Positions 1 to 8,760 of a stretch of DNA of 64,000 nt are shown here, in pieces. Source of the stretch: Rhizobium bangladeshense (lineage in GTDB: Bacteria > Pseudomonadota > Alphaproteobacteria > Rhizobiales > Rhizobiaceae). The stretch's first letter is position 1. Each line of letters opens with the position of its first letter. The notes beneath the pieces are model-generated. The model saw nothing but the letters and a program-made list of their open reading frames with translations. It did not search any database and had not been told where the DNA came from. The stretch spans positions 225,661 to 289,660 of the forward strand of contig NZ_LYPL01000009.1 of assembly GCF_001662075.1 (NCBI RefSeq), given 5' to 3'. The position numbers and the translations under genes were made by a program.

Positions 1-464
1 TCGACGGCGATGCCTATCTTCAGGCCCGCCTCGAACTCACGTTGGAGATCGGCTTCCGCCCCTCCAGAGGCGGGAAAGAGAAAGCCGTCGAGCCGACGGA
101 AGTCGCATGAGATGTGTTCCGCGGCCTGGATCGCCTCGATGCGCGCGATCGCCGCAGAGTGGCTCTGAAAATAGAGCCGCGCCAGCTCCTCGCCGCGCAA
201 GTCGATGAGTTCCGAAAAGTAGTCGTCGCATATCGACGCAAGGTGTGCAGTTGTGCGGGCCGTCATGCCGCCGCCTATCCGGCCTCGGTCGAGGACTGCA
301 ACCTTCTGCCCCGCGGCGGCCAACTCGTACGCTATCGACATGCCTGCAATTCCAGACCCCACCACGACGACGTCGAAGTCTTCGTTGCGGGCGAGAGGCG
401 CTGCGTCGGGCGCGACCTCGATGTCCGACCAGAGAGACATGGTCCGTTCGTCGCTCGCATTCAT
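1..464 (-). CDS. FAD-dependent oxidoreductase, DAO type (partial, C-terminus outside window)
   Basis: About 154 N-terminal residues are visible; the gene runs off the left edge. After a roughly 30-residue leader the chain shows the dinucleotide-binding fold GSGIAGMSIAYELAAAGQ followed by an acidic residue that would bind the FAD ribose (VLDRGRIGGG), then TARTTAHLAS. That arrangement is typical of DadA-like oxidases which often carry a C-terminal Rieske 2Fe-2S domain, but the Rieske part, if present, lies outside. The start at 464 is preceded by a GGGAGA-like ribosome site. It is divergent from the cytochrome gene at 657, with about 190 bases between. The substrate cannot be told from this fragment. 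Confidence 0.8.
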   Translation of the reverse strand, partial: MNASDERTMSLWSDIEVAPDAAPLARNEDFDVVVVGSGIAGMSIAYELAAAGQKVAVLDRGRIGGGMTARTTAHLASICDDYFSELIDLRGEELARLYFQSHSAAIARIEAIQAAEHISCDFRRLDGFLFPASGGAEADLQREFEAGLKIGIAV

Positions 465-656
465 GCGGAGTTTCTCCCAGTCCTATCCGCGGTAAATGGG
501 CGGATGAACCGAATGTTCCGAACGGAGCCTCAGACGGGCAGGAGCCAGGGAATCCCTTGCTACTTTAGCAGTCTATAATATAGTGGTGGGAGTTGTTGTC
601 ATTGACGTAAATCTAGATGCGCTTGCCGAAAACGTCGGCTGCGTGGAGGGAATTCT

Positions 657-2009
657 ATGTCTCTGCACTCTCAGGGTACCGCAGCTCTTTTCCTCCTTCT
701 CCTCTCTTCAACGATAATTCCCGCTGCTGCCCAAACGTCCAAAAGTCCTACTGTCGGCGGCAAGGACTTTGACGCCGCGGCGGCCGATCAAGCCAGACGA
801 TACCTGGAGGAGGGCCGTGAGACATTCCGTTTTGACACGTTCGGGAGCGAGGACTTCTGGGGAGGCAAACTCAAGCTTCACGAGGCGATCGCGGGTGAGA
901 AGCTGGGCGGCAAAGGACCAGGCCTTAGTCCTAAGAAAGCTCTGGAGCTCGGATTGAAGGTCGACGTTAATGCCATTCCAAAGGACGTCGCCGTTGCGCT
1001 TGGTAAAGGCGACGTTGATCTCGACGATCCGGCCAGCACGCTCCTTCTGCTGAAGGCCAACGCCGTTGTCGGGGCAACCGGATTCTTCGGCGCGGACGGA
1101 AAGACGCTGACGTCGGTCGGAATCCAGTGTGCGGTGTGCCATTCGACGGTCGACGACGCCTACGCTCCCGGCATCGGCCATCGGCTGGATGGCTGGCCCA
1201 ACCGCGACCTGAACATCGGTGCAATCGTCGCGCTGGCGCCCGACCTCACGGCATTCACCGAGATGCTGCAGGTTTCGGAAGCCGACGTGAAGAAGGCGGT
1301 CGAAGCTTGGGGGCCTGGCAAGTTCGATGCCGAACTCAACCTGGATGGAAAGGCATTCCGGCCGGATGGCAAGACGTCGGCCACGCTCAATCCGCCCGCT
1401 TTCGGATTGGCGGGCGTGAACAACCATACCTGGACGGGAGCCTGGGGGACCGTCAGCTATTGGAACGCCTATGTCGGCAACCTCGAAATGCATGGCAAAG
1501 GCACGTTCTACGATCCGCGTCTCGACGACGCCGAGAAATATCCGGTCGCCGCCAGGACAAAGCAGGGCCACAAGCAGGACAAGGAAGACCGGATCACCGC
1601 CAAACTTCCGGCGCTACACTTCTACCAGCTGTCCCTGCCTACTCCGCAGCCGCCGGAAGGCACCTTCGACAGTGCGGCGGCGGAAAAAGGAAAGACCCTC
1701 TTCAACGACAAGGCCAAGTGCGCCACCTGCCATGTGCCGCCGCTCTTCACCGAACCCGGCTGGAACCTGCACACGGGGGACGAGATCGGGATAGACGATT
1801 TCCAGGCGAAACGAGCCCCGGACGGCCGCTACCGGACAGCACCGCTGCGGGCCTTGTGGAACATGGACAAGGTCCACAAGGGTGGCTTCTACCACGACGG
1901 GCGGTTCGCCATGCTGGAGGATGTCGTCGCGCACTATAACGACCATCTGAACTTAAACCTGAGCGCTGAGGAAAAAGGCGACCTCATCGAATATTTGAAG
2001 TCGCTCTGA
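657..2009 (+). CDS. Periplasmic di-heme cytochrome c, cytochrome-c-peroxidase-like
   Basis: A 450-residue secreted protein. Residues 1-25 form a signal peptide (hydrophobic core then AAAQ). Two heme c attachment motifs are visible: CAVCH at residues 158-162 and CATCH at 355-359. This two-heme layout is that of the CcpA/MauG superfamily, in which electrons from periplasmic c-type donors reduce hydrogen peroxide or drive oxidative chemistry. The region between the hemes is longer than in classical bacterial peroxidases, so it is better called CCP-like than CcpA. The start has a GGAGGG ribosome site. It stands alone, divergent from the FAD oxidoreductase on its left; a redox partnership with it is only inference. 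Confidence 0.85.
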   Translation: MSLHSQGTAALFLLLLSSTIIPAAAQTSKSPTVGGKDFDAAAADQARRYLEEGRETFRFDTFGSEDFWGGKLKLHEAIAGEKLGGKGPGLSPKKALELGLKVDVNAIPKDVAVALGKGDVDLDDPASTLLLLKANAVVGATGFFGADGKTLTSVGIQCAVCHSTVDDAYAPGIGHRLDGWPNRDLNIGAIVALAPDLTAFTEMLQVSEADVKKAVEAWGPGKFDAELNLDGKAFRPDGKTSATLNPPAFGLAGVNNHTWTGAWGTVSYWNAYVGNLEMHGKGTFYDPRLDDAEKYPVAARTKQGHKQDKEDRITAKLPALHFYQLSLPTPQPPEGTFDSAAAEKGKTLFNDKAKCATCHVPPLFTEPGWNLHTGDEIGIDDFQAKRAPDGRYRTAPLRALWNMDKVHKGGFYHDGRFAMLEDVVAHYNDHLNLNLSAEEKGDLIEYLKSL

Positions 2010-2112
2010 CCAACTCCATCCCTGACGACAGGGTGTTGCCCAACGCTCCTGAGACAGGTCATGAAAGACGATGCCACGCTGTTAATCGAGGGCAGGAGGT
2101 TGCTGGCGGCGT

Positions 2113-2165
2113 CAAGAGAGCCTCATCCTGAGGTGCCGCGCAGGAGCCCCGAAGGACGAGGCGGG
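2113..2165. repeat. Short intergenic palindromic repeat (CCTCATCCTGAGG type)
   Basis: The stretch holds CCTCATCCTGAGGTGC followed by a GAAGGACGAGG arm, an imperfect inverted repeat resembling short dispersed elements common in alphaproteobacterial intergenic DNA. It lies between the cytochrome gene and the end of map, and could also act as a hairpin at the convergent gene ends. No gene is seen in 2010-2209. Confidence 0.5.
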
Positions 2166-2209
2166 TTCGCCAACGCCCCACGAAGGAAGAAAGCCCTGCG
2201 ACCTGAGCC

Positions 2210-2968
2210 CTACGCCCGTCCGTCCGGCAAAGTCAAAATCACCGGTCCGTTCCGCGTCGCAACCACCGTGTGCTCATATTGCACGGTCGGCGCCTTCGGA
2301 TCGGCATAGAGCGTCCAGGCATCGTCGCCGCCCTCGGCCCATGTCGCGCCGAGGGAAAGGAACGGCTCGACCGTAAAGACGAGACCGTCCGTCATGACGC
2401 GCTTTTCCAAAGGATCGGGCCAGGTGGAGAGCTCGGCTGGTTCCTCGTGCAGCGAACGGCCGACGCCGTGACTCGCCAGATTGGCAACCAGCGTATAACG
2501 GTTCTTCTGGGCGAAAGCGCCGACGGCGGTGCCGATCTTTGCCAGCGGCTCACCCGATTTCACCTGGTTGAGGCCGACCCAGAGCGCCCGCCTGCCGTCG
2601 CGGCAGAGTCGTTCGATCTTCGGCTTGACCGGCGGCACTGCGAAGGAAGCACCGGTATCGGCGAAGAAGCCCTCCTTCTCGGCCGAGACGTCGATATTGA
2701 TCAGGTCGCCAGCCTGGATGACACGTGGCCCGGGAATGCCATGGGCGATTTCCTCGTTGACGCTGATGCAGGTCGCACCGGGAAACTGATAGCAGAACTC
2801 CGGCGCCGAGCGCGCGCCGGAATCCTCAAGCACCTTACGGCCGATCCGATCGAGCTCCAGCGTCGTCATGCCCGGCTCCATCGCTGCCGCCATCACCTGG
2901 ATGGCGTTGGCGCAGATCCGGCCGATCTCCTTGAGCTTTGTCAGTTCATCGTCGTTTGCGATAACCAT
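2210..2968 (-). CDS. map: Type I methionine aminopeptidase
   Basis: A 252-residue cytoplasmic M24 metallopeptidase that removes the initiator methionine from new proteins when the second residue is small. The five metal ligands of the family are recognisable: two aspartates in NIDVSAEKEGFFADTG, the histidine in ASHGVGRSLHEEP, and glutamates in FTVEPF and YEHTVV. The substrate histidine lies in IAHGIPG. Length matches bacterial type I enzymes without an N-terminal extension. The product has an arginine-lysine-poor N-terminus starting MVIANDDEL. Rhizobia often carry more than one map copy, so this need not be the essential one. It is followed on its upstream side by the flavin monooxygenase gene on the same strand, about 40 bases away. 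Confidence 0.93.
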   Translation of the reverse strand: MVIANDDELTKLKEIGRICANAIQVMAAAMEPGMTTLELDRIGRKVLEDSGARSAPEFCYQFPGATCISVNEEIAHGIPGPRVIQAGDLINIDVSAEKEGFFADTGASFAVPPVKPKIERLCRDGRRALWVGLNQVKSGEPLAKIGTAVGAFAQKNRYTLVANLASHGVGRSLHEEPAELSTWPDPLEKRVMTDGLVFTVEPFLSLGATWAEGGDDAWTLYADPKAPTVQYEHTVVATRNGPVILTLPDGRA

Positions 2969-3007
2969 TCGTCTCTTCCGGCCTTGCGCGGGCGCGGCGC
3001 AGCCGCC

Positions 3008-4069
3008 TCAAGCCGTGGCTTTCGCCCCTTCGCCCCTTTCAGTCAATGCCTTTCTGACGATCGGAGCGACTTTCGTCCCGTAGAGCTCGATGCCGCGCAT
3101 GATCTCAGCATGCGGCATCAGGCCGATTGCCATCTGCAGCAGGAAGCGGTCGTTTCTGAAAAGTGTGTGATGGGCGATGATCTTTTCCGCGACCGCCTCG
3201 GCATCGCCGACGAAAAGCGCGCCGTTCGGCCCGCGCGACAGATCGAAATGCACCCGGCTGGTCGGTCCCCAGCCGCGCTCGCGGCCGATGCGGTTCATCA
3301 CTTCCGCCTGCGGCCCGTAAAACTGGTCGGCGGCCGCCTCGGTCGTATCGGCGATGAAGCCGTGAACATTGATGCTGGTCTTCAGCTTCGCCTGATCCTG
3401 CCCTGCCCGGCGCGCCGCCTCGCGGTAGAGATCGAAGAGCGGCGCGAAACGGCGCGGCTCGCCGCCGATGATGGCGAGCGCCACCGGCAGTCCGAGCGCG
3501 CCGGCACGCGCCACCGACTGCGGCGTGCCGCCGACCGCAACCCACAACGGCAGCGGATCCTGCAGCGGCCTGGGATAGACGCCGCGACCGCGGATCGGCG
3601 CGCGCAGCTCGCCCTCCCACTCCACCGTCTCGCTGTTGCGCAGCGCCAGGAGCAGATCGAGCTTCTCTTCGAAAAGCTGGTCGTAATCCTCAAGGTTATA
3701 GCCGAACAGCGGGAAGGACTCGATGAAAGAGCCCCGCCCCGCCATGATCTCGGCCCGGCCATTGGAAATGAGATCGAGTGTTGAAAACTGCTGAAAGACG
3801 CGCACCGGATCATCCGAGGAAAGCACGGTGACGGCGCTGGTCAACCGGATGTTTTTGGTCTTGACGGCCGCGGCCGCCAACGCCACCGCAGGGGCTGACG
3901 CCGCATAATCCGGCCGGTGATGCTCGCCCAGACCGAAGACATCGAGGCCCACCTGGTCGGCGAGCTCGATCTCCTCGATAAGATGTTTTAGCCGCTCGGC
4001 CCCCTCCGCTCCCTTGCTGCGGGAGGGATTGGGATTGACGTCCGCGAAGGTGTAAAGGCCAAGTTCCAT
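3008..4069 (-). CDS. LLM-class flavin-dependent oxidoreductase (luciferase-like)
   Basis: A 353-residue flavin (FMNH2/F420-type fold) monooxygenase of the bacterial luciferase superfamily. The N-terminus MELGLYTFADVNPNPS, the segment VFGLGEHHRPDYAASAPAVALAAAA and LTSAVTVLSSDDPVRVFQQF followed by GRAEIMAGRGSF are the standard landmarks of this family's TIM barrel. The frame stays open to 4291, but the extra 74 codons overlap a palindromic repeat and do not match the family, so the ATG at 4069 is chosen; an in-frame ATG three codons earlier (4078) is an alternative. The true substrate is unknown. Gene order with map suggests co-transcription but not a shared pathway. Confidence 0.85.
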   Translation of the reverse strand: MELGLYTFADVNPNPSRSKGAEGAERLKHLIEEIELADQVGLDVFGLGEHHRPDYAASAPAVALAAAAVKTKNIRLTSAVTVLSSDDPVRVFQQFSTLDLISNGRAEIMAGRGSFIESFPLFGYNLEDYDQLFEEKLDLLLALRNSETVEWEGELRAPIRGRGVYPRPLQDPLPLWVAVGGTPQSVARAGALGLPVALAIIGGEPRRFAPLFDLYREAARRAGQDQAKLKTSINVHGFIADTTEAAADQFYGPQAEVMNRIGRERGWGPTSRVHFDLSRGPNGALFVGDAEAVAEKIIAHHTLFRNDRFLLQMAIGLMPHAEIMRGIELYGTKVAPIVRKALTERGEGAKATA

Positions 4070-4220
4070 CGTCTGCATCCCGCTGAATTCAACCTGGAGA
4101 TAAGGACCGGCGAGCGGCAAAGCAAATACAAACTCTGGAACGGAATGTTCGAGAATTTCGATAGCGATGCGGCGTCCGATGTAGCGTAGGAAAGAGTCTT
4201 TGCGCCGTATCACGGCGCTG

Positions 4221-4390
4221 GTGGATTTCCTGTGACGAGAACAGGAATGAGGGAGCGAGGAGTGCAGCCCGCGCTCCATATCCTCTATCATTCAATGCGT
4301 AACATGCAGTGCCAGATCAGGTCGTTTTGGAGCACTGCGGACACCAGCCCCCTCATTCCTGTGCTCGTCACAGGAATCCACCAGTCGCGC
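4221..4390. repeat. Inverted pair of Rhizobium palindromic repeats
   Basis: Two copies of one element face each other: 4221-4262 (TTTCCTGTGACGAGAACAGG then AATGAGGGAGCGAGG) and 4351-4390 (CCTCATTCCTGTGCTCGTCA followed by CAGGAATCCACCAGTCGCGCG). Each unit has its own dyad, TTCCTGTG-CTCGT-CACAGGAA. The same core recurs at 47034-47158 and 63551-63610 in this window. Frames that stay open across these units look repeat-derived, not genic. Confidence 0.8.
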
Positions 4391-4411
4391 GTCCAGGCGA
4401 CGAGAGAATCT

Positions 4412-4600
4412 TCACAGACCTAGCAGGTGAAACGAAATATCCTCCCATCCAGGGTTCTCCCGCTCGATCAAATTGAGCTTCCACTGCCGCGGCGTCAGTT
4501 CGTTCTGATACTCATATAACCGACCTGCAAGGTCACGCGTCACGCCGGTATAGAGCGTGCGATTTGGCGCGGATGCGAGGATGTAGACGCAACCCCTCAT
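4412..4600 (-). pseudogene. GIY-YIG nuclease family protein with internal deletion
   Basis: The frame begins MRGCVYILASAPNRTLYTGV, the signature of short GIY-YIG (UPF0213/YhbQ-like) proteins of about 90-100 residues, and ends with KLNLIERENPGWEDI, the normal C-terminal landmark (ALIEEANPDWRDL in relatives). Only about 10 residues separate RLYEYQNEL from WKLNLIE, whereas relatives have roughly 40 there, including the conserved GAR/KYxVKRLVYYE strand. The reading frame is kept, so the middle was lost by an in-frame deletion. The product (about 62 residues) keeps the GIY-YIG tyrosines and the arginine but lacks part of the fold. It lies next to the repeat pair at 4221-4390; such genes are often found beside these elements. 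Confidence 0.6.
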
Positions 4601-4775
4601 GCCGGTGGACTGGCACAGGTAACGTCCCGCGTCGACAGCAACACCTGCCCACCCGGATCCCAATTCCAGTCTGAAATTCAACGACTTCCAAGCCTCAGTG
4701 GAATCACCTTCCAAGCTGCTTCACATCGCACGTGAAGCTGAGGGCGGCGCGGGCCTCGACCGCGCCGCCCTCACC

Positions 4776-5243
4776 TCACATCTTTGCCAGCAGTTCCGCC
4801 AGCTGATCGGCAGCCTTGCCCCATCCTTTGTGGAATCCCATCTTCTCGTGCTCTTCCTTGTCCTCGGCACGCCAGTGCAGCGCCTTGGCCGTATACTTCG
4901 TTCGGCCATTGCCAAGATTTTCGAGTAGGATAACGCCCGTGAAGAACGGTTTTTCGGAAGGCACCCAGGCCTCGCTATAGGCGTCGGTGAAGACGATTTT
5001 CTCGTTCTCGACGATCTCGAGATAGACGCCGTGGTTCGGATACTGATTGCCCTCGGGATCCTGCATGACGACGACGCTGGAGCCGCCGGGGCGGACGTCG
5101 AGCGTCGCTTCTGCAACACCCCAAGGGCTCGGGACGAACCATTGTTTCAGCAGATTGGGATCGGTCCACGCTTTGTAGATCTTCTCGCGCGGGGCGTCGA
5201 ATTCGCGGACGAGGACGAGTTCATGCTGCGTGCCGGCGGTCAT
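4776..5243 (-). CDS. SRPBCC / AHSA1-type domain protein
   Basis: A 155-residue protein of the START/Bet v 1-like fold, Aha1 C-terminal (AHSA1) family. The typical start LVLVREFDAPREKIYKAWTDPNLLKQWF, the middle ATLDVRPGGSSVVVM, and the end GFHKGWGKAADQLAELL are clearly seen. These proteins bind hydrophobic ligands, and in bacteria many lie beside YciI-like proteins and ECF sigma factors, as here: the gene is 97 bases downstream of the ECF42 sigma factor on the same strand and is probably part of the same transcription unit. The ligand is not known. Confidence 0.88.
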   Translation of the reverse strand: MTAGTQHELVLVREFDAPREKIYKAWTDPNLLKQWFVPSPWGVAEATLDVRPGGSSVVVMQDPEGNQYPNHGVYLEIVENEKIVFTDAYSEAWVPSEKPFFTGVILLENLGNGRTKYTAKALHWRAEDKEEHEKMGFHKGWGKAADQLAELLAKM

Positions 5244-5340
5244 TTCGACATTTCTCCATTAGAGTGAAACCTGTTTCGCATGAGGCTGCTACAAGGACGA
5301 GTCAAACCTTGCGTTCCGACACAGCGCCGAATTTCGTTGA

Positions 5341-6600
5341 TTAGTCTGCGATATGCTGCGCGGCCTCCGCCTGCATCTTGTCGATCTGCCGGCGGATATG
5401 GGCCGCTTCCGCCGCCGAATGGGCAAGCGCGATGGCATGGTCGAAGGCCTCGCGCGCCTGGCGGGACAAGCCAAGCTGCTTCAGCAGGCCACCCCGCAGA
5501 CCGTGATAGTAGAAATAGGCGCCGAGCTTCTCGCCAAGCGGATCGATGAGATCGAGCGCCTGCTGCGGCCCGTGCAGCTTGGAAACGACGACCGCGCGGT
5601 TAAGCGTTACGACAGGCGAAGGCTGCACCCGCTCCAGCGCACGGTAGAGCAGATCGATCTCGACCCAGTCGGTATCCTCGGCCCGTTTCGCGCGGGAATG
5701 GATGGCGGCAATGGCCGCCTGAAGCTGATACGGACCGGGCCGGCGGTGCCGCAGCGCCTTGTCGAGCAGCGCCAGGGCCTCGTTGATGAAGGGCTGGTTC
5801 CACAGCGAGCGGTCCTGATCTTCAAGGAGCACGATTTCCCCCTCGGCGCTGAAGCGCGCCGGCCGGCGCGAGATTTGCAGGAGCATGAGCGCGAGTAGTC
5901 CCATCAGCTCCGGTTCCGCCGGGAAAATATGCAGCATCAAGCGCGCCAGCCGGATCGCCTCGTCGCTGAAGGCGGCCGCCTCATGCTTGGGGTCGGCCTG
6001 GCTGTAGCCCTCGTTGAAGATGAGATAGATCATCGTGCTGACGATCGAGAGACGTTCGGCCCTCTCCTCGGGGCTCGGCGTTTCGAAAGGCACGCCTGCC
6101 TTGGCGACACGCGCCTTCGCCCGGGTGATACGCTGCTCCATGGCGCTTTCCGAAACCAGGAAAGCGCGCGCGATCTGCGTCACCGAAAGGCCGGACACGA
6201 TGCGCAGCGCCAACGCGATCTGCTGGGTCGCCGGCAGATCGGGATGGCAGCAGATGAAGAGAAGCCGCAGGATGTCGTCGCGATAATTGGAATCATCCAG
6301 CCGATCGGCGATATCGCTTTCGGCATCCTCGGTATCGGAAATGACCTCCTCGTCCGGCAGCGCCTGGAGCTTCGTCCGCTTGCGCACCGCATCGATACCG
6401 CTGTTGCGGCCGACGAAGATGAGCCAGGCTGTCGGATCGCGTGGCGGTCCCTTCTCCGGCCACGTCCGGATCGCCCTCAGGCATGCCTCCTGGAACGCCT
6501 CTTCCGCGGTATCGAGATCGCGGAAATAGCGCAATAGCGCGCCAAGCGCCTTCGGGCGGGCCGAGGCAAGCGCAAGGTCGATCCAGGCAATATCGGTCAT
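5341..6600 (-). CDS. ECF RNA polymerase sigma factor, ECF42 type with C-terminal helical extension
   Basis: A 419-residue sigma factor. Residues about 15-90 hold region 2 (LGALLRYFRDLDTAEEAFQEA, then DPTAWLIFVGRNSGID) and about 110-180 hold region 4 (LPATQQIALALRIVSGLSVT, then QIARAFLVSESAMEQRITRAK). About 230 further residues form a helical, TPR-like extension including PYQLQAAIAAIHSRA and VVTLNRAVVVSK, which is the hallmark of the ECF42 group. ECF42 factors are encoded beside YciI/DGPF proteins and have no classical anti-sigma; the extension is thought to control activity. The start codon overlaps the stop of the upstream YciI gene by four bases, implying coupled translation. Confidence 0.92.
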   Translation of the reverse strand: MTDIAWIDLALASARPKALGALLRYFRDLDTAEEAFQEACLRAIRTWPEKGPPRDPTAWLIFVGRNSGIDAVRKRTKLQALPDEEVISDTEDAESDIADRLDDSNYRDDILRLLFICCHPDLPATQQIALALRIVSGLSVTQIARAFLVSESAMEQRITRAKARVAKAGVPFETPSPEERAERLSIVSTMIYLIFNEGYSQADPKHEAAAFSDEAIRLARLMLHIFPAEPELMGLLALMLLQISRRPARFSAEGEIVLLEDQDRSLWNQPFINEALALLDKALRHRRPGPYQLQAAIAAIHSRAKRAEDTDWVEIDLLYRALERVQPSPVVTLNRAVVVSKLHGPQQALDLIDPLGEKLGAYFYYHGLRGGLLKQLGLSRQAREAFDHAIALAHSAAEAAHIRRQIDKMQAEAAQHIAD

Positions 6601-6971
6601 GATGCAGCATCTCCCGGCCTGAAGACATAGAACGGCCGAATTTCGTAAGAGGTGGAACCGGGGTTGACGGATGAAAGCTGCTTCGAGAAGGCGACGGCCT
6701 CGTCGAGGGTTTCGAAGTCAACCACGTAGAAGCCGAGAAGCGCCTCCTTCGTTTCCGCAAAAGGCCCGTCGATGACCAAGGGCTCGTCCTTGCCTTTGCG
6801 CACGGTAGTCGCCGCTGTCGTCGGCATCAGCCGGCCGACGGGGCCGAGCTTGCCGGCTTTCGCCAGCGGCTCCTGCACGGCGTAAAGTTTCTCCATGACG
6901 GCAGCCTCTTCCTCCTGGGTCCAGGCGAAGACGGTTTCCTCGTGAGCGTAACAAAGGATTGCATAAAGCAT
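6597..6971 (-). CDS. YciI/DGPF family protein, ECF42 partner
   Basis: A 124-residue YCII-related protein. The DGPF motif is present in VIDGPFAETKEALLGFYVVD, and the chain begins MLYAILCYAHEE with the usual ferredoxin-like strand. The family includes small enzymes and proteins of unknown function; the DGPF subset is strongly linked to ECF42 sigma factors. It is the first gene of the operon, followed with a 4-base ATGA overlap by the sigma factor, and then by the SRPBCC gene. The GAGGAG ribosome site is well placed. Confidence 0.9.
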   Translation of the reverse strand: MLYAILCYAHEETVFAWTQEEEAAVMEKLYAVQEPLAKAGKLGPVGRLMPTTAATTVRKGKDEPLVIDGPFAETKEALLGFYVVDFETLDEAVAFSKQLSSVNPGSTSYEIRPFYVFRPGDAAS

Positions 6972-6993
6972 CGGGTCACTCCTCTTTCCGAAT

Positions 6994-7020
6994 GACGAAG
7001 GAGTAACCGCTTAGCAGACA
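6994..7020 (-). promoter_or_regulatory. Candidate ECF42-type promoter upstream of the YciI-sigma operon
   Basis: On the minus strand TGTCTG (7020-7015) is followed after 17 bases by CGTC (6997-6994), 25 bases before the operon's ATG. This resembles the TGTCGA / CG-rich -10 pattern reported for ECF42-controlled promoters, with one weak half (TGTCTG). It would fit autoregulation. It was assigned by eye only. Confidence 0.35.
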
Positions 7021-7112
7021 GGTCGCATCAAAAAATTATCTAAAGAAAGGCGACCGAACAGGCAAGCAGCCTGCGGAGACAGGCGGCGCTATGATGCGGT
7101 TTGGAGCGCGCC

Positions 7113-8606
7113 TCACCCCTCGCTCAGCGTCCGCCGGACCGCGCTCTTCCAGCCCTTGAGCTTGGCCGCCCGCACCTTGTCATCCATGTCGGGCTCGAAG
7201 CAACGGTCGCGTTTCCACCTTGCCGAAAAGCCATCCCTGTCCGGCCAGACCCCTGCCCGGCTGCCCGCGAGCCAGGCCGCACCGAGTGCCGTCGTTTCGA
7301 GAATGACCGGGCGGTCGACCGGGGCATCGAGCAGATCGGCGAGCCGTTGCATCGTCCAGTCGGAGGCCACCATGCCGCCATCGACGCGCAGCACCGTGTC
7401 GTCGCCGGCGTTCTTCCAGTCCTTCTGCATGGCATCGAGGAGATCGCGAGTCTGGTAGCAGACCGCTTCAAGGGCCGCTCTCGAAAGTTCCGCCGGACCG
7501 CTGTTGCGTGTCAGTCCGAAGATCGCACCCCGCGCCTTGGCATCCCAGTGCGGTGCGCCAAGACCGGTGAAGGCGGGCACGAGATAGACGTCCTGCGTCG
7601 GATCCGCCCTCTCGGCAAGCGCATTGGTCTCGGCGGCGCTGCCGATGATCCCGAGTCCGTCCCGCAGCCATTGCACCGCCGCCCCGGCGATGAAGATAGA
7701 CCCCTCGAGCGCATAGGTAGTCTCGCCGTCCAGACGATAGGCGATGGTGGTCAGCAGCCGGTTTTTCGAGCGCACCATGTCGGCGCCGGTGTTGAGTAGC
7801 GCGAAACAGCCGGTGCCGTAGGTCGATTTCATCATGCCCGCTGCAAAACAGGCCTGGCCGATGGTTGCCGCCTGCTGGTCGCCTGCTACACCGAGGATCG
7901 GGATCGCGGCGCCGAAGATCTCAGGATCGACCATGCCGAAATCGGCGGAGCAATCCTTGACTTCAGGCAGCATGGCGGCCGGCACCCTGAGAATCTCGAG
8001 CAAATCTTCGTCCCATGCGTTTTCGGCGATATTGTACATCAGCGTGCGCGATGCATTGGTCGCGTCGGTCACGAAGCTCTTGCCGCCGGTCAGCCGCCAG
8101 ATCAGGAAGGTGTCGATCGTGCCGAAGCAGAGATCGCCCCTGGCAGCACGCGCACGCGCACCCTTCACGTTGGCCAGCATCCAGGAAAGCTTCGTTCCGG
8201 AAAAATAGGGATCGAGGAGCAGGCCGGTCTTCCTGGTGAACAGCCTCTCGAGATCCTGCCGTTTCAGATTATCGCAATAGCTCGCGGTGCGCCGGTCCTG
8301 CCAGACGATGGCATTCTGGATCGGCCGGCCGGTCTGGCGCTCCCAGACGACCACCGTCTCGCGCTGATTGGTGATGCCGAGCGCAGCAACATCCCTCGCC
8401 GTAATCCCGGCGTCGCGCAACGCCATGTTGACGGTGGACACGACCGAATCCCAGATCTCCTCGGCATCGTGCTCGACCCAGCCGGAGCGCGGATAGATCT
8501 GGGTGAATTCCTTCTGGCCCTTGCCGGCGACATGCATGTCGCCATCGAAGACGATCGCCCGTGTCGACGTCGTTCCCTGATCGATCGCCAGAACATATCC
8601 GCTCAT
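7113..8606 (-). CDS. glpK: Glycerol kinase
   Basis: A 497-residue FGGY-family kinase that phosphorylates glycerol to glycerol 3-phosphate. The N-terminal phosphate-binding segment AIDQGTTSTRAIVFD, NQRETVVVWERQTGRPI, and the C-terminal signature GGMVASDWTMQRLADLLDAPV are all present, and the length is that of GlpK. The frame extends upstream to 8882, but the ATG at 8606 has an excellent GGGAGG ribosome site and starts exactly at the conserved N-terminus (MSGYVLAIDQG). It is divergent from bdhA with about 150 bases between. No glycerol transporter or glpD is next to it. Confidence 0.96.
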   Translation of the reverse strand: MSGYVLAIDQGTTSTRAIVFDGDMHVAGKGQKEFTQIYPRSGWVEHDAEEIWDSVVSTVNMALRDAGITARDVAALGITNQRETVVVWERQTGRPIQNAIVWQDRRTASYCDNLKRQDLERLFTRKTGLLLDPYFSGTKLSWMLANVKGARARAARGDLCFGTIDTFLIWRLTGGKSFVTDATNASRTLMYNIAENAWDEDLLEILRVPAAMLPEVKDCSADFGMVDPEIFGAAIPILGVAGDQQAATIGQACFAAGMMKSTYGTGCFALLNTGADMVRSKNRLLTTIAYRLDGETTYALEGSIFIAGAAVQWLRDGLGIIGSAAETNALAERADPTQDVYLVPAFTGLGAPHWDAKARGAIFGLTRNSGPAELSRAALEAVCYQTRDLLDAMQKDWKNAGDDTVLRVDGGMVASDWTMQRLADLLDAPVDRPVILETTALGAAWLAGSRAGVWPDRDGFSARWKRDRCFEPDMDDKVRAAKLKGWKSAVRRTLSEG

Positions 8607-8760
8607 TAAATCCTCCCGAGCATGTCGATTGTCGAGGCAAATCAATAGGACACGGATGCGGGCGAGAAAAGCGAATAAAGCGGAATTGCCAGCCTGCCGG
8701 CTTTGGGCATAACCTCGCCATAACGTTGCAACGCAGCATCGCGATGTAGGAGAAAACAGC

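Noticed and set aside
2270..3784. 504-codon plus-strand open frame
   Set aside because: It lies opposite map and the flavin monooxygenase, both of which have clear family motifs; the frame is a high-GC shadow.
4232..4423. 63-codon frame across repeats
   Set aside because: Made of inverted repeat units and without a ribosome site.
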